Part shown: piece after piece, positions 44,913 to 53,427 of the stretch
Layout of the letters: each line of letters begins with the position of its first letter
How positions within the stretch are numbered: the first letter of the stretch is position 1
Assembly (NCBI GenBank): GCA_016719055.1
Contig: JADKAW010000019.1
Location: 4,998 to 68,997, forward strand
Direction: 5' to 3'
DNA from: Candidatus Rhodoferax mariagerensis
GTDB lineage: Bacteria > Pseudomonadota > Gammaproteobacteria > Burkholderiales > Burkholderiaceae_C
Length of the DNA: 64,000 nt
The notes under the pieces: model-generated
Told to the model about the DNA's origin: nothing
Database searches by the model: none
Seen by the model: only the letters and a program-made list of their open reading frames with translations
Position numbers and translations under genes: made by a program

Positions 44913-45623
44913 GGACTGGCTGGCGGTACACCATGCCGGACCGCTGTCGTTGCCATATACCCGGGTGATGCCCAGGCGCGCCAGCCGCAGGCGCGCCAGA
45001 CCGGCCAGGTCGGCCAGCCACTTGCCAGGCTGGCGGGCTTCAAACAGGGGCAGCGCCAGCGCGTCATCGGCGACAAAGATGCTGCGCACCTCGTCACCCA
45101 CTTCAAAGGCCTGTCGACCAATACAAGGCCCCAGCCACGCTATTACTTCAGTAGCTATAATCTCATACTCTATAAGGGCTAGAGCACTAAAACGCTGAAA
45201 AGTTGTTTCGAGCACGCCGACGCCGCCCAGGCCTGCCAGGCCACGCCAGCCAGCGTGTGCCGCTGCCACCCAATCACCCCGCGTGGTGGTCAACAGCACT
45301 GGCAGGCAGTCTGCCACCATGATGGTGCAGGCGATGCCCAACTGGTTTGTCAGGCAGGCATCGGCGCTGCACGCGCGGGCTGTGGTGGCATCCATTTGCA
45401 TCACCTCGGTGCCATGCACCTGGTTCAAAAAAATCGGCTGCGCCCCGATGGCGCGTTGAAAAATGGCCCGGTTGTTGGCCACCAGGTCAGCGGGGTCACC
45501 CACATGATCACCCAGGTTCAGGCTGTCATAGGGCGCTGCCGATACGCCACCTGCACGCGTGGTGCAGACCGCACGAACCCCTGGCGGTGCCGGCCAGTCA
45601 GGTATCAACCAGTCCGGGTTCAT
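44841..45623 (-). CDS. pgeF: Multicopper-oxidase-like purine phosphorylase/polyphenol oxidase (PgeF/YfiH)
   Basis: This 260-residue YfiH-family protein has the metal-binding His/Cys residues in NQVHGTEV, ADCLPVLL and HAGWRGLAGLGG. The family is reported to act in peptidoglycan editing or on purine nucleosides. Its start overlaps the ycaO stop by four bases (ATGA), so the two are coupled. A 30-bp core repeat adds FSALALIEYEIIATEV in frame. Confidence 0.9.
   Translation of the reverse strand: MNPDWLIPDWPAPPGVRAVCTTRAGGVSAAPYDSLNLGDHVGDPADLVANNRAIFQRAIGAQPIFLNQVHGTEVMQMDATTARACSADACLTNQLGIACTIMVADCLPVLLTTTRGDWVAAAHAGWRGLAGLGGVGVLETTFQRFSALALIEYEIIATEVIAWLGPCIGRQAFEVGDEVRSIFVADDALALPLFEARQPGKWLADLAGLARLRLARLGITRVYGNDSGPAWCTASQSSRFFSHRRDRISGRFAASIWRVA
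45152..45181 (+). repeat. 30-bp core repeat inside pgeF, copy 7
   Basis: TAGC-N20-GGGCTA in exact register on the plus strand, opposite in direction to the pgeF gene it lies in. It does not break the frame. Confidence 0.7.
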
Positions 45624-47356
45624 GCCATGTTGTGGGGGGACCGCACTTTGTCAAATGCCTTCAGCAGCTTGTGGTGCATGTCGCAACCATCCAGGCCCAT
45701 GCCAGGTGCGCTCAAACCCATGAAGCGGTCTTCCTGCATGATCAGCGCGTGCGCCTGCGCCAGCGGCCCGGCACCGTAGAGCAGCGACAAAGCATCCAGA
45801 TACGGCCCACTGTCGCCCATGTCAGCCAGGTGAATCAGGTTCTGGATGCAGGCATAAACGCGTTGACGCTGGGCGTCAATCTGGCCAAAGTTCAAAATCC
45901 ACTCGCAGCCTTCAAGTGTGGCAGCTTCGTCACCCACCGCCAGTGCCAGCAGGGTCTTGAGCTCGCCCAATCGCAGGTCGCTCCAGAACGAATCCGGCTC
46001 GGCCGCCAGTCCAATCAAACCTGGCACGGGTCGGTGATCAGCCAGGTTGGATTCGTTCAGGGTTTCAAGCAGATCAGTGCACTCGTCATCGTCAAGGTCA
46101 GGCAGGTTCAGGATGGCTTCACGAATCGGATTGGCCACACTGTTGTTTTCGAACTCCAAGTCATCAATCGGGTAAATTTCAGACAGGCCGGGCACCAGAA
46201 TGCGGCAGGCGTAGACACCCAGATGGGTGAAGTCCGCCACGTAAATGTCATGTCCATCACGGTGCAGGCACTGCACACACCAGGCGTAGTCTGCGGCCGT
46301 GCTGCTGCTGAAGTTCCAGTCGACAAACTCAAAGTCGGGTGTGTTTCCCAGAAATTTCCAGTGGATCACACCGCTGGAATCGACAAAATGGATTTCGATA
46401 TTGGTCGAACTGGCGGTTTCTTCCAAATCAAAGCCAGGTGATGGGAAACCTGATAGCGCATCAAGTGCCCGACCCTGCAGCAATTCGGTCAGCGCACGCT
46501 CAAGTGCAATCTCAAACCGCGGATGCGCGCCAAAGCTGGCAAAACACCCCTGATCCAGAGGGTTGAGCAAGGTCACGTTCATCACCGGATACTGGCCGCC
46601 GAGCGACGCATCTTTCACCAGTATGCCAAACCCGGCCTCGCGCAGCGCCGCAATGCCACGCGCAATGCGCGGGTAGCGCGCAATCACCGCCTCGGGCACA
46701 TCGGGCAGACAAATCCCCTCGCTGATGATGCGTGCCTTGATGGCGCGCTCGAAAATCTCGGACAACGCCTGGGTGCGGGCCTCCAATTGGGTGTTGCCGG
46801 CCGACATGCCATTGCTGACATACAGGTTGCCAATGATATTGACCGGAAAGTAAACACAGGTACCGTCGCGCTCACGCACGTAAGGAATGGCGCAGATGCC
46901 GCGCTCGTCATTGCCCGAGTTGAAATCGACCAGGCTGCTGGCTTCGACCGCACCCTGCGGGTTGTAGAGTTGTTGCAACTCAGGTGTCAGCAGCGTCGTG
47001 GGCCAACTGTCGTCCTCAGGCACGTCAAACCAGCGCTCCTGAGGATAGTGGACAAAACCACTGCCGGCAATGTCTGGCCCCAGATAAAAATGCGTCCAGA
47101 AATAGTTGGTGGACAGGCGCTCCATGAACTCGCCCAAAGCGCTTGCCAGGCAGGCCAGCCGGGTCGCTCCCTTGCCATTGGAAAACAGCAGCGGACAGTC
47201 ACGGTCACGAATATGCACCGACCAGATACCGTCAACGGGATTGAGCCAGCTACGTTCCTCAATGTGAAAGCCAAGTTGCTGGAGCTTGCCCTGCAGCGCG
47301 CTGATGGTGGATTCAAGGGCGGCATCTTTGCCTGGAATAAATGTGGTGTTATGCAT
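45620..47356 (-). CDS. ycaO: YcaO-domain protein (S12 methylthiotransferase accessory factor type)
   Basis: This 578-residue protein resembles E. coli YcaO along its length: an ATP-using YcaO domain (GKGATRLACLASALGEFMERLSTNYF, ARTQALSEIFERAIKARIISEG) and a C-terminal tetratricopeptide-like region. E. coli YcaO is linked to beta-methylthiolation of ribosomal protein S12 through RimO. No precursor peptide gene is nearby, so a natural-product role is unlikely. The ATG at 47356 (MHNTTFIPGKDAALES) is preferred over an upstream extension. pgeF follows with overlapping start and stop codons. Confidence 0.9.
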   Translation of the reverse strand: MHNTTFIPGKDAALESTISALQGKLQQLGFHIEERSWLNPVDGIWSVHIRDRDCPLLFSNGKGATRLACLASALGEFMERLSTNYFWTHFYLGPDIAGSGFVHYPQERWFDVPEDDSWPTTLLTPELQQLYNPQGAVEASSLVDFNSGNDERGICAIPYVRERDGTCVYFPVNIIGNLYVSNGMSAGNTQLEARTQALSEIFERAIKARIISEGICLPDVPEAVIARYPRIARGIAALREAGFGILVKDASLGGQYPVMNVTLLNPLDQGCFASFGAHPRFEIALERALTELLQGRALDALSGFPSPGFDLEETASSTNIEIHFVDSSGVIHWKFLGNTPDFEFVDWNFSSSTAADYAWCVQCLHRDGHDIYVADFTHLGVYACRILVPGLSEIYPIDDLEFENNSVANPIREAILNLPDLDDDECTDLLETLNESNLADHRPVPGLIGLAAEPDSFWSDLRLGELKTLLALAVGDEAATLEGCEWILNFGQIDAQRQRVYACIQNLIHLADMGDSGPYLDALSLLYGAGPLAQAHALIMQEDRFMGLSAPGMGLDGCDMHHKLLKAFDKVRSPHNMA

Positions 47357-47775
47357 GGGTGCAGCATAACAGCGCGCCAGCATGCCCCGGGGCAGGCCCC
47401 GCGCCAACAGTGCAGGATCAGGCGATGGGCGACATCACCCGTGCTGGCAGGGTGGTCCGGTGACGCAACCAGCAAATCCCCCTGGCGCAAAAATTGTCAA
47501 CCAAATCACTCTACATTGGCTGATTTTGACTTGCCGACATTTAAGTTACATTTCGGTTTGTCTGACCTGAGAAAGTCCGGCGACCGGCCAAAAAACGGTC
47601 AGAACGAAGCATAAAATACGGGTTCGTCATCGGACCCACTCTAGGAGACCCTGCCTGATCGCTCTGATTGCCTGCCCAAGCCTGAACGGCTCGGCCACCG
47701 GGTTGGCGTTGAAATGGTTCATCGCCTCTAAACGAACTGTATTTCCACTTTTTCAATTAACAAAAAGGAGTCACC
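47357..47775. other. Divergent promoter region, ycaO and phaC2
   Basis: These 419 bases hold the promoters of two divergent genes. No gene is recognised. The last 90 bases, ending with AAAAAGGAG and the phaC2 ATG, are AT-richer. I cannot assign PhaR or other sites from sequence alone. Confidence 0.5.
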
Positions 47776-49668
47776 ATGTCAGTTCCAGAATCCAAAAATC
47801 CCCCCAAACCTGAGAGGCGAGCGACTGGGCCGATTGCTTCGATCGCCGGGGCCATCCTGTCGGCCCACGAAGACCGGGTTGCACCCGATCCCAAGGAACT
47901 TGCCAAGGCCTATGCCGATGTTGCCAAGCGCACCTCGGCAATGATCCAAAGCCACATCAAGCGTCAGATGAAGAAGGGCGTGTCCATGCCCACCGACGAT
48001 CTGGGTATCGCCAAGGCGTTCATGGACATGACGCAAAAGATGCTGGCCGACCCGCAAAAAATGGTCGAGGCACAAATGCAGTTGATGCACGATTATTTTG
48101 CACTTTGGCAGCATTCGATGATGCGCGCCATGGGCATGGAAGGTGATCCGGTGACGGCCCCCAAGAAGGGCGACAACCGCTTTAAGAACAAAGACTGGGA
48201 CGAGCTGTTTCTGTTTGACTTCATCAAGCAAAGTTACCTGATCACGGCCAACCATGTGCATGGCACCGTGGGCAATGTCGAAGGCCTGGACGAAAATTCG
48301 AAGAAGAAGGTTGACTTCTTCACACGCCAGTTCATCGAAGCGCTGGCACCGACCAACTTCGCTGCAACCAACCCCGATGTGCTGCGCGAGACTGTCAAAA
48401 CCAGCGGCCAGAATTTGCTCAGTGGCTTCAAAAACCTGCTGCGCGACATTGAAGCCGGAGACGGTGAACTGCGCGTCAAGATGGCGGACACGTCTGCCTT
48501 CGAGATGGGCAAGAATGTCGCTACCACCAAGGGCAAGGTGATTTTCCAGAACGAGATGATCCAGCTGATCCAGTTCAGCCCCACCACCACCGAACAGTAC
48601 AAGCGGCCGCTGCTGATTGTGCCGCCGTGGATCAACAAGTACTACATTCTTGACCTGCGCGAAAGTAACTCCTGGATCAAATGGACGACCGACCAGGGCC
48701 ACAACGTGTTTGTCATTTCCTGGGTCAATCCGGATGCCCGGCTGGCACAAAAAGGCTTTGATGCCTACCTGGCTGAAGGTGCACTGACCGCCATCGACGT
48801 GGTGTGCGACCAGACCGGCGAGAAAGAAATCAACACCATCGGTTATTGCTTGGGCGGCACCCTGCTGGCCTCGACCATGGGTTATATGGCTGCCAAGAAA
48901 GACAAACGCGTGGCGTCTGCCACCTTCTTCGTGGCGCTGCTGGACTTTACCAACCCGGGCGAACTCGGTGTCTTCATTGATGAAAAGCAGATTTCTTTCT
49001 TGGAAAAGAAAATGTCCGAGCGCGGCTTCATGGAAGGCTCGGAAATGGCCGGCACCTTCAACATGTTGCGCTCCAACGACCTGATCTGGACGTTTGTGAT
49101 CAACAACTACCTGTTGGGCAAAGAGCCGTTCCCGTTCGACCTGCTGTTCTGGAACTCGGATTCCACCCGCATGCCGTACGCCATGCACAGCTTCTATCTG
49201 CGCAACATGTACCTGAACAACAAACTGCGCGAACCCGGTGGCATCACCTTGCTGGATGAGCCGATCGACTTGTCCAAGGTCAAAACGCCGTCTTATTTCA
49301 TCTCCACCGTCGAGGACCATATCGCGCCATGGAAAGGCACTTATCTGGGTGCCACCGCGCTCGGTGGTCCGGTGCGCTTTGTGCTGGGTGGCTCGGGTCA
49401 CATCGCCGGCATTGTCAACCCGCCCTCAGCCAACAAGTATGGCTACTGGACCAATGATGCGCAACCGACAGCCATGCCGGCCGACGACTGGTTCAAGGGT
49501 GCCAAGCAGTCTCCGGGCTCCTGGTGGAATGACTGGCAGACCTGGGTCACCGGACTCAACGATGCCAAAGTGCCTGCACGTGACCCGATGGTTGGCAAGT
49601 ACAAACCTATCGGCGATGCGCCTGGGTCGTTCGCGTCGCTGCGCCTTGACGCGCCGGCCAAGAAATAG
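47776..49668 (+). CDS. phaC: Class I PHA synthase (phaC2)
   Basis: This 630-residue enzyme is a second class I polyhydroxyalkanoate synthase, with the nucleophile in GYCLGGTLL (Cys near residue 360), the catalytic Asp in a VEDHIAPW stretch and His in GSGHIAGIVNPPSAN. It is about 57 residues longer than phaC1, mostly at the N-terminus (residues 1-65, polar and Lys/Pro-rich). It differs enough from phaC1 to be an old paralogue or a separate acquisition. Its own ribosome site (AAGGAG) and terminator show it is transcribed alone. Confidence 0.94.
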   Translation: MSVPESKNPPKPERRATGPIASIAGAILSAHEDRVAPDPKELAKAYADVAKRTSAMIQSHIKRQMKKGVSMPTDDLGIAKAFMDMTQKMLADPQKMVEAQMQLMHDYFALWQHSMMRAMGMEGDPVTAPKKGDNRFKNKDWDELFLFDFIKQSYLITANHVHGTVGNVEGLDENSKKKVDFFTRQFIEALAPTNFAATNPDVLRETVKTSGQNLLSGFKNLLRDIEAGDGELRVKMADTSAFEMGKNVATTKGKVIFQNEMIQLIQFSPTTTEQYKRPLLIVPPWINKYYILDLRESNSWIKWTTDQGHNVFVISWVNPDARLAQKGFDAYLAEGALTAIDVVCDQTGEKEINTIGYCLGGTLLASTMGYMAAKKDKRVASATFFVALLDFTNPGELGVFIDEKQISFLEKKMSERGFMEGSEMAGTFNMLRSNDLIWTFVINNYLLGKEPFPFDLLFWNSDSTRMPYAMHSFYLRNMYLNNKLREPGGITLLDEPIDLSKVKTPSYFISTVEDHIAPWKGTYLGATALGGPVRFVLGGSGHIAGIVNPPSANKYGYWTNDAQPTAMPADDWFKGAKQSPGSWWNDWQTWVTGLNDAKVPARDPMVGKYKPIGDAPGSFASLRLDAPAKK

Positions 49669-49695
49669 TCGCCTGCTCAGGTAACTGCCTAAGGG

Positions 49696-49733
49696 CGGGT
49701 GTCAAGCTGAGAGGCCTGGCACCCGTTTTTTTT
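49696..49733 (+). terminator. Intrinsic terminator of phaC2
   Basis: CGGGTGTC pairs with GGCACCCG (one G-T pair) around a 14-base loop, followed by eight T. It lies 27 bases past the stop. Confidence 0.88.
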
Positions 49734-49961
49734 GCCGACGCTGTGGTCTGGAGACCCTCTGCATCATGTTCGAGACGGACTGCATCAAACTGGTAGGCTG
49801 AGCCATGGCCAGGCGGATGCGGCGCAGGTATTACACCAGCGCGATGCCGGCGTGTGCCGAGAGCTGGCGAGTGAGGTGCGCCATGACTTGTCCAAAGCGT
49901 TGTTGCAAAATTTAGTTACAAGAAAAGCAACGAATCCCGGTTTTCTCGTTACCCTAGCTTC

Positions 49962-50777
49962 ATGCACTTTGAAATCACCCTGGTTTTGCAGCTTGCCCTG
50001 CTCGGTTTGGTCACAGGTTTTCTGGCAGGCCTGCTGGGCATCGGTGGTGGCATGGTGATGGTGCCGTTTGTCACGGCCATCCTGAGCCACCGTGGCGTAG
50101 CGCCCGAGCTGGCCATCAAGATGGCTATTGCCACCTCCATGACAACCATCGTGTTCACCTCCATTTCGAGCGTGCGCGCGCATCACAAGCGCGGTGCCGT
50201 GCGCTGGGACATTGTCAAAAGCCTGGCACCTGGCATTGTGTTGGGCGCGGTGCTGGCCAGCCTGGGCGTGTTTGCCATGCTCAAGGGTTCCTGGCTGGCG
50301 CTGCTGTTTGCAGGGTTTGTGAGCTTTTCAGCGACGCAGATGTTTCTGGACAAAAAACCTGCCCCCAGCCAGGCCTTGCCAAGTTTTCAGGGCATGCTGG
50401 GAACCGGCACGCTGATTGGCTTTTTGTCCGGGCTGGTGGGCGCTGGTGGCGGATTTATCAGCGTGCCCTTCATGGTCTGGTGCAACGTGGCCATTCACAA
50501 TGCGGTGGCCACCTCGGCAGCGCTGGGTTTCCCGATTGCGCTGGCCAACGCCTTGGGCTATGCCTACGGTGGCTACGGGTTGGCAAGCTTGCCAGCCTAT
50601 TCGCTAGGCTACATCTGGCTGCCGGCGTTGCTGGTGATTGCCAGTTGCAGCGTGCTGACCGCACCCTTGGGTGCTGCTGCAGCGCACCGGTTGCCGGTGA
50701 AAAAGCTCAAACGCGTCTTCGCCCTCATCTTGTACGCTTTGGCGGCCTACATGCTGTACCGCGGCTTGACCGCCTAG
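49962..50777 (+). CDS. TauE/SafE-family membrane exporter
   Basis: This 271-residue protein has about eight hydrophobic helices and two copies of the family motif (GLLGIGGGMVMVPFVTAIL near residue 25 and GLVGAGGGFISVPFMVW near 160). Members export sulfite or related organosulfur anions. The substrate here is unknown. A 30-bp core repeat follows directly after its stop. Confidence 0.88.
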   Translation: MHFEITLVLQLALLGLVTGFLAGLLGIGGGMVMVPFVTAILSHRGVAPELAIKMAIATSMTTIVFTSISSVRAHHKRGAVRWDIVKSLAPGIVLGAVLASLGVFAMLKGSWLALLFAGFVSFSATQMFLDKKPAPSQALPSFQGMLGTGTLIGFLSGLVGAGGGFISVPFMVWCNVAIHNAVATSAALGFPIALANALGYAYGGYGLASLPAYSLGYIWLPALLVIASCSVLTAPLGAAAAHRLPVKKLKRVFALILYALAAYMLYRGLTA

Positions 50778-50797
50778 ATTTATAACAAATACGGCTC

Positions 50798-50827
50798 CAG
50801 CCCTTACGGACCATGCACTAGGCGCTA
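50798..50827 (-). repeat. 30-bp core repeat, copy 8
   Basis: On the minus strand TAGC-N20-GGGCTG, between the convergent TauE and aldo/keto reductase genes. Confidence 0.6.
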
Positions 50828-50833
50828 TTATTT

Positions 50834-51856
50834 TTAGTTATTTTCGCCAGACGGAAACTTTTCGGTATCGGCGTCCAGGTTGGCTTGCGGGTTGTACCGA
50901 CTGCCCACCACGGTGCGCTGGTTGATCAGCGCATTCAGCCTGACCAGCAGTGCCGGGCTCAAACTCACATCAACTGCGCCCAGGTTATCGGCCAGATGGT
51001 CCACACGGGTGGTGCCCGGAATCGGAATGATGTGCTCACCCTGGTGCAGCAACCAGGCCAGCGCCAGTTGCGCCGGGGTGCAACCCGCATCTGAGGCCAG
51101 TGCCTGGTAGGCTGGCAACAGTTGGGTATTGCGCGACCAGTTATCAGCGTCAAAGCGCGGCATGGTGCGGCGAAAGTCAGTAGCTTCAAAGGCGCTGGGG
51201 TCCAGGGGCTGAGCAGCCAAAAAGCCCCGCGCCACCGGGCTGAACGCCACAAAGGCCACCCCCAGGTCGCGGCAGGCCTGCAGCACGGCGATTTCGGGGT
51301 TGCGTGTCCACAGCGAGTATTCAGTCTGCATGGCGGTGATGGGGTGCACGGCATGGGCGCGGCGCAGTGTTTCCGCTGACATTTCAGACAGGCCAATGGC
51401 ACGGATGTGGCCTTTTTTCGCCAGGTCACTCAAGGCACCGACGCTGTCCTCAATGGGCACGTTCTTGTCGAGCCGGTGGATGTAATACAGGTCAATCACA
51501 TCGGTTTGCAGTCGGCGCAGGCTGTCTTCACAGGTTTGGCGCAGCGTCTTGGGTCGGCCGTCAATCACCCGCACCAGTTTGCCATCGCCATTTTTATCGA
51601 CACCCAGCAGCCCGCACTTGCTGGCCAGGGTGAATTTTTGCCGGTGTTTGCGCAACACCTGGCCCAGCAAGGTCTCATTGGCGCCAAAGCCATACAAGGC
51701 CGCCGAGTCAAAAAAAGTCACGCCACGGTCCAAGGCTTCCAGCAGAACGCGCTCGCCCTGGTCAGCCGAGATTGGCGCGCCGTAGCCCTGGCTCAGGTTC
51801 ATGCAGCCCAGCCCAAGGGCACTCACCCGCCACTGGCCAAGTTGTCGCTGTTTCAT
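50834..51856 (-). CDS. Aldo/keto reductase
   Basis: This 340-residue NADPH-dependent oxidoreductase has the catalytic tetrad regions: Asp/Tyr in TFFDSAALYGFG, Lys in TLASKCGLL and His in LYYIHRLD. GLGCMNLSQGYG opens the barrel. The substrate is unknown. The ATG at 51856 (MKQRQLGQWRVSALG) is used; GGAGGGG lies about 14 bases upstream. sbcB is transcribed the same way, upstream. Confidence 0.92.
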   Translation of the reverse strand: MKQRQLGQWRVSALGLGCMNLSQGYGAPISADQGERVLLEALDRGVTFFDSAALYGFGANETLLGQVLRKHRQKFTLASKCGLLGVDKNGDGKLVRVIDGRPKTLRQTCEDSLRRLQTDVIDLYYIHRLDKNVPIEDSVGALSDLAKKGHIRAIGLSEMSAETLRRAHAVHPITAMQTEYSLWTRNPEIAVLQACRDLGVAFVAFSPVARGFLAAQPLDPSAFEATDFRRTMPRFDADNWSRNTQLLPAYQALASDAGCTPAQLALAWLLHQGEHIIPIPGTTRVDHLADNLGAVDVSLSPALLVRLNALINQRTVVGSRYNPQANLDADTEKFPSGENN

Positions 51857-51906
51857 GACGTGTGTGCCCCTCCGGAATAAGTTGAGATCGTGCCGACGCG
51901 TTGGCC

Positions 51907-53343
51907 TCAAACCGGCGCAATCATCTCGGCATAGTCGTAGAGCGCGCCCAAGATGGCTTCGCCGCGCTCGTCGGCAGTTTCGGCCAGGGTGTCCATGGTG
52001 TCAAACAGGGCTGGCAAGGTCAGTGCACCGCCTTGGCCAGACAACAAACGTGCGCTGCGGTGCGCCTCCCAGCGGCTGGCTTCATCCGGGCTCAAACTGG
52101 CGGGGAAGTTGCGGGCACGGTAGCGCCACAAAAGTTCTGGCAGGCGCGCGTCTTCAAAGGCTGGGCGGGCGCGTGACAACTGCTCTGGCGTGTTATGGCG
52201 CAGCTCATTCAGGCGCCGACGATCCGCATTGCCGACAAAACCACCGTACAAATCTTCATCCACATCAATGGGGCCGGCGCTGTCGCGGCGAAACACCTCG
52301 GCCCAGATGGCGCTCGTGTCGGGCAAGCCATGGGCCGTTTCGGCATGTTTTAGCTGCGTGGGCACGTCGATACCCCAACGCTCGGCCATCGGGGCGCTGA
52401 GCACTTTCAAATTGCTCATCACCATCGGCGACTTGTTCAGATGCACCGACTTGATGGGCAGGCGCTGCAGGTCCACTGGCAAATCGGCGGTTTTGGTGAA
52501 GAGCCGCTGCTGAATCTGGCTGGCATTCAGACCCGCCAGCTCTGCCGGGTCAAACGCCAGATCCCACGCCAGCAGCTCGTTTTTGTTGCCCGGGTGCATG
52601 GCCAGCGGCCACATCAGGGCCAGACAACCGCGCTCAGGCGAAAACATGCCCGACACATGCCAGAACGGGCGCGCATGATTCAGCGTGGTCGGCAAGCCCA
52701 GCTCGGCCAAAACGCGGTCTTTTTTGTGCAGCCCAAAACAAAAGTCAAACAGCCTGGGCTGGGCGGCTTTGATCAGCCGGGCCAAGGCCACGGTGGCGTG
52801 CACATCGCTTAGGGCGTCGTGGGCAGACGCATGCGCCAGGCCATTGGCAGCCGTCAGGTCGGTGAGCTTGAAGCTGGGTTTGCCCTGCGCATTCAGCGGC
52901 CACTGCAGGCCCTCGGGCCGCAGGGCGTAGGCAGTGCGCACCACGTCGAGCAGGTCCCAGCGCCCGCAGTCGTTTTGCCACTCGCGCGCATAGGGGTCAA
53001 TCAGGTTGCGCCAGAACATGAAACGGGTGATCTCGTCATCAAAACGGATCGTGTTGTACCCCACCCCCACGGTGCCAGGGTGGCCCAGCACCTGCTCAAT
53101 CTGCGCAGCAAACTGGTACTCGGGCAGCCCTTTTTCAAGGCACTCCTGCGGCGTGATGCCGGTGATCAGGCAGGCCTCGGGGTCGGGAAGAAAGTCGCAG
53201 GCGGGCTGGCAATACAGCATCAGCGGATCACCCACCAGGTTCAGGTCGGCATCGGTGCGCAGCGCGGCAAACTGCGCCGGGCGTGCACTGCGGGTGTTGG
53301 TACCAAAGGTTTCGTAGTCGTGCCACAAAAAGGTATGGTTCAT
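51907..53343 (-). CDS. sbcB: Exodeoxyribonuclease I
   Basis: This 478-residue enzyme degrades single-stranded DNA from the 3' end in repair and recombination. The DEDDh catalytic residues lie in WHDYETFGTNT, in VGYNTIRFDDE and in HDALSDVHAT. The C-terminal SH3-like and exo-C domains follow. The ATG at 53343 is used, and a 30-bp core repeat lies just upstream. Confidence 0.94.
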   Translation of the reverse strand: MNHTFLWHDYETFGTNTRSARPAQFAALRTDADLNLVGDPLMLYCQPACDFLPDPEACLITGITPQECLEKGLPEYQFAAQIEQVLGHPGTVGVGYNTIRFDDEITRFMFWRNLIDPYAREWQNDCGRWDLLDVVRTAYALRPEGLQWPLNAQGKPSFKLTDLTAANGLAHASAHDALSDVHATVALARLIKAAQPRLFDFCFGLHKKDRVLAELGLPTTLNHARPFWHVSGMFSPERGCLALMWPLAMHPGNKNELLAWDLAFDPAELAGLNASQIQQRLFTKTADLPVDLQRLPIKSVHLNKSPMVMSNLKVLSAPMAERWGIDVPTQLKHAETAHGLPDTSAIWAEVFRRDSAGPIDVDEDLYGGFVGNADRRRLNELRHNTPEQLSRARPAFEDARLPELLWRYRARNFPASLSPDEASRWEAHRSARLLSGQGGALTLPALFDTMDTLAETADERGEAILGALYDYAEMIAPV

Positions 53344-53383
53344 GGGTCGGGCCAAGTGTTGCGTCAAAATGCTTCTGAATAAA

Positions 53384-53413
53384 TAGCTACTAGCGCTTAT
53401 ACCGTATGGGCTA
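53384..53413 (+). repeat. 30-bp core repeat, copy 9
   Basis: TAGC-N20-GGGCTA with the continued consensus GAGCCAAATTT after it. It lies in the 84-base gap between sbcB and relA. Confidence 0.7.
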
Positions 53414-53427
53414 GAGCCAAATTTTTC

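Noticed and set aside
45620..47356. ycaO considered as part of a modified-peptide cluster
   Set aside because: It matches the E. coli YcaO type, and no precursor peptide, dehydrogenase or transporter gene lies beside it.
47779..49401. A 540-codon antisense frame opposite phaC2
   Set aside because: It is the mirror of a clear PHA synthase, His-rich from reversed codons, and lacks a ribosome site or family match.
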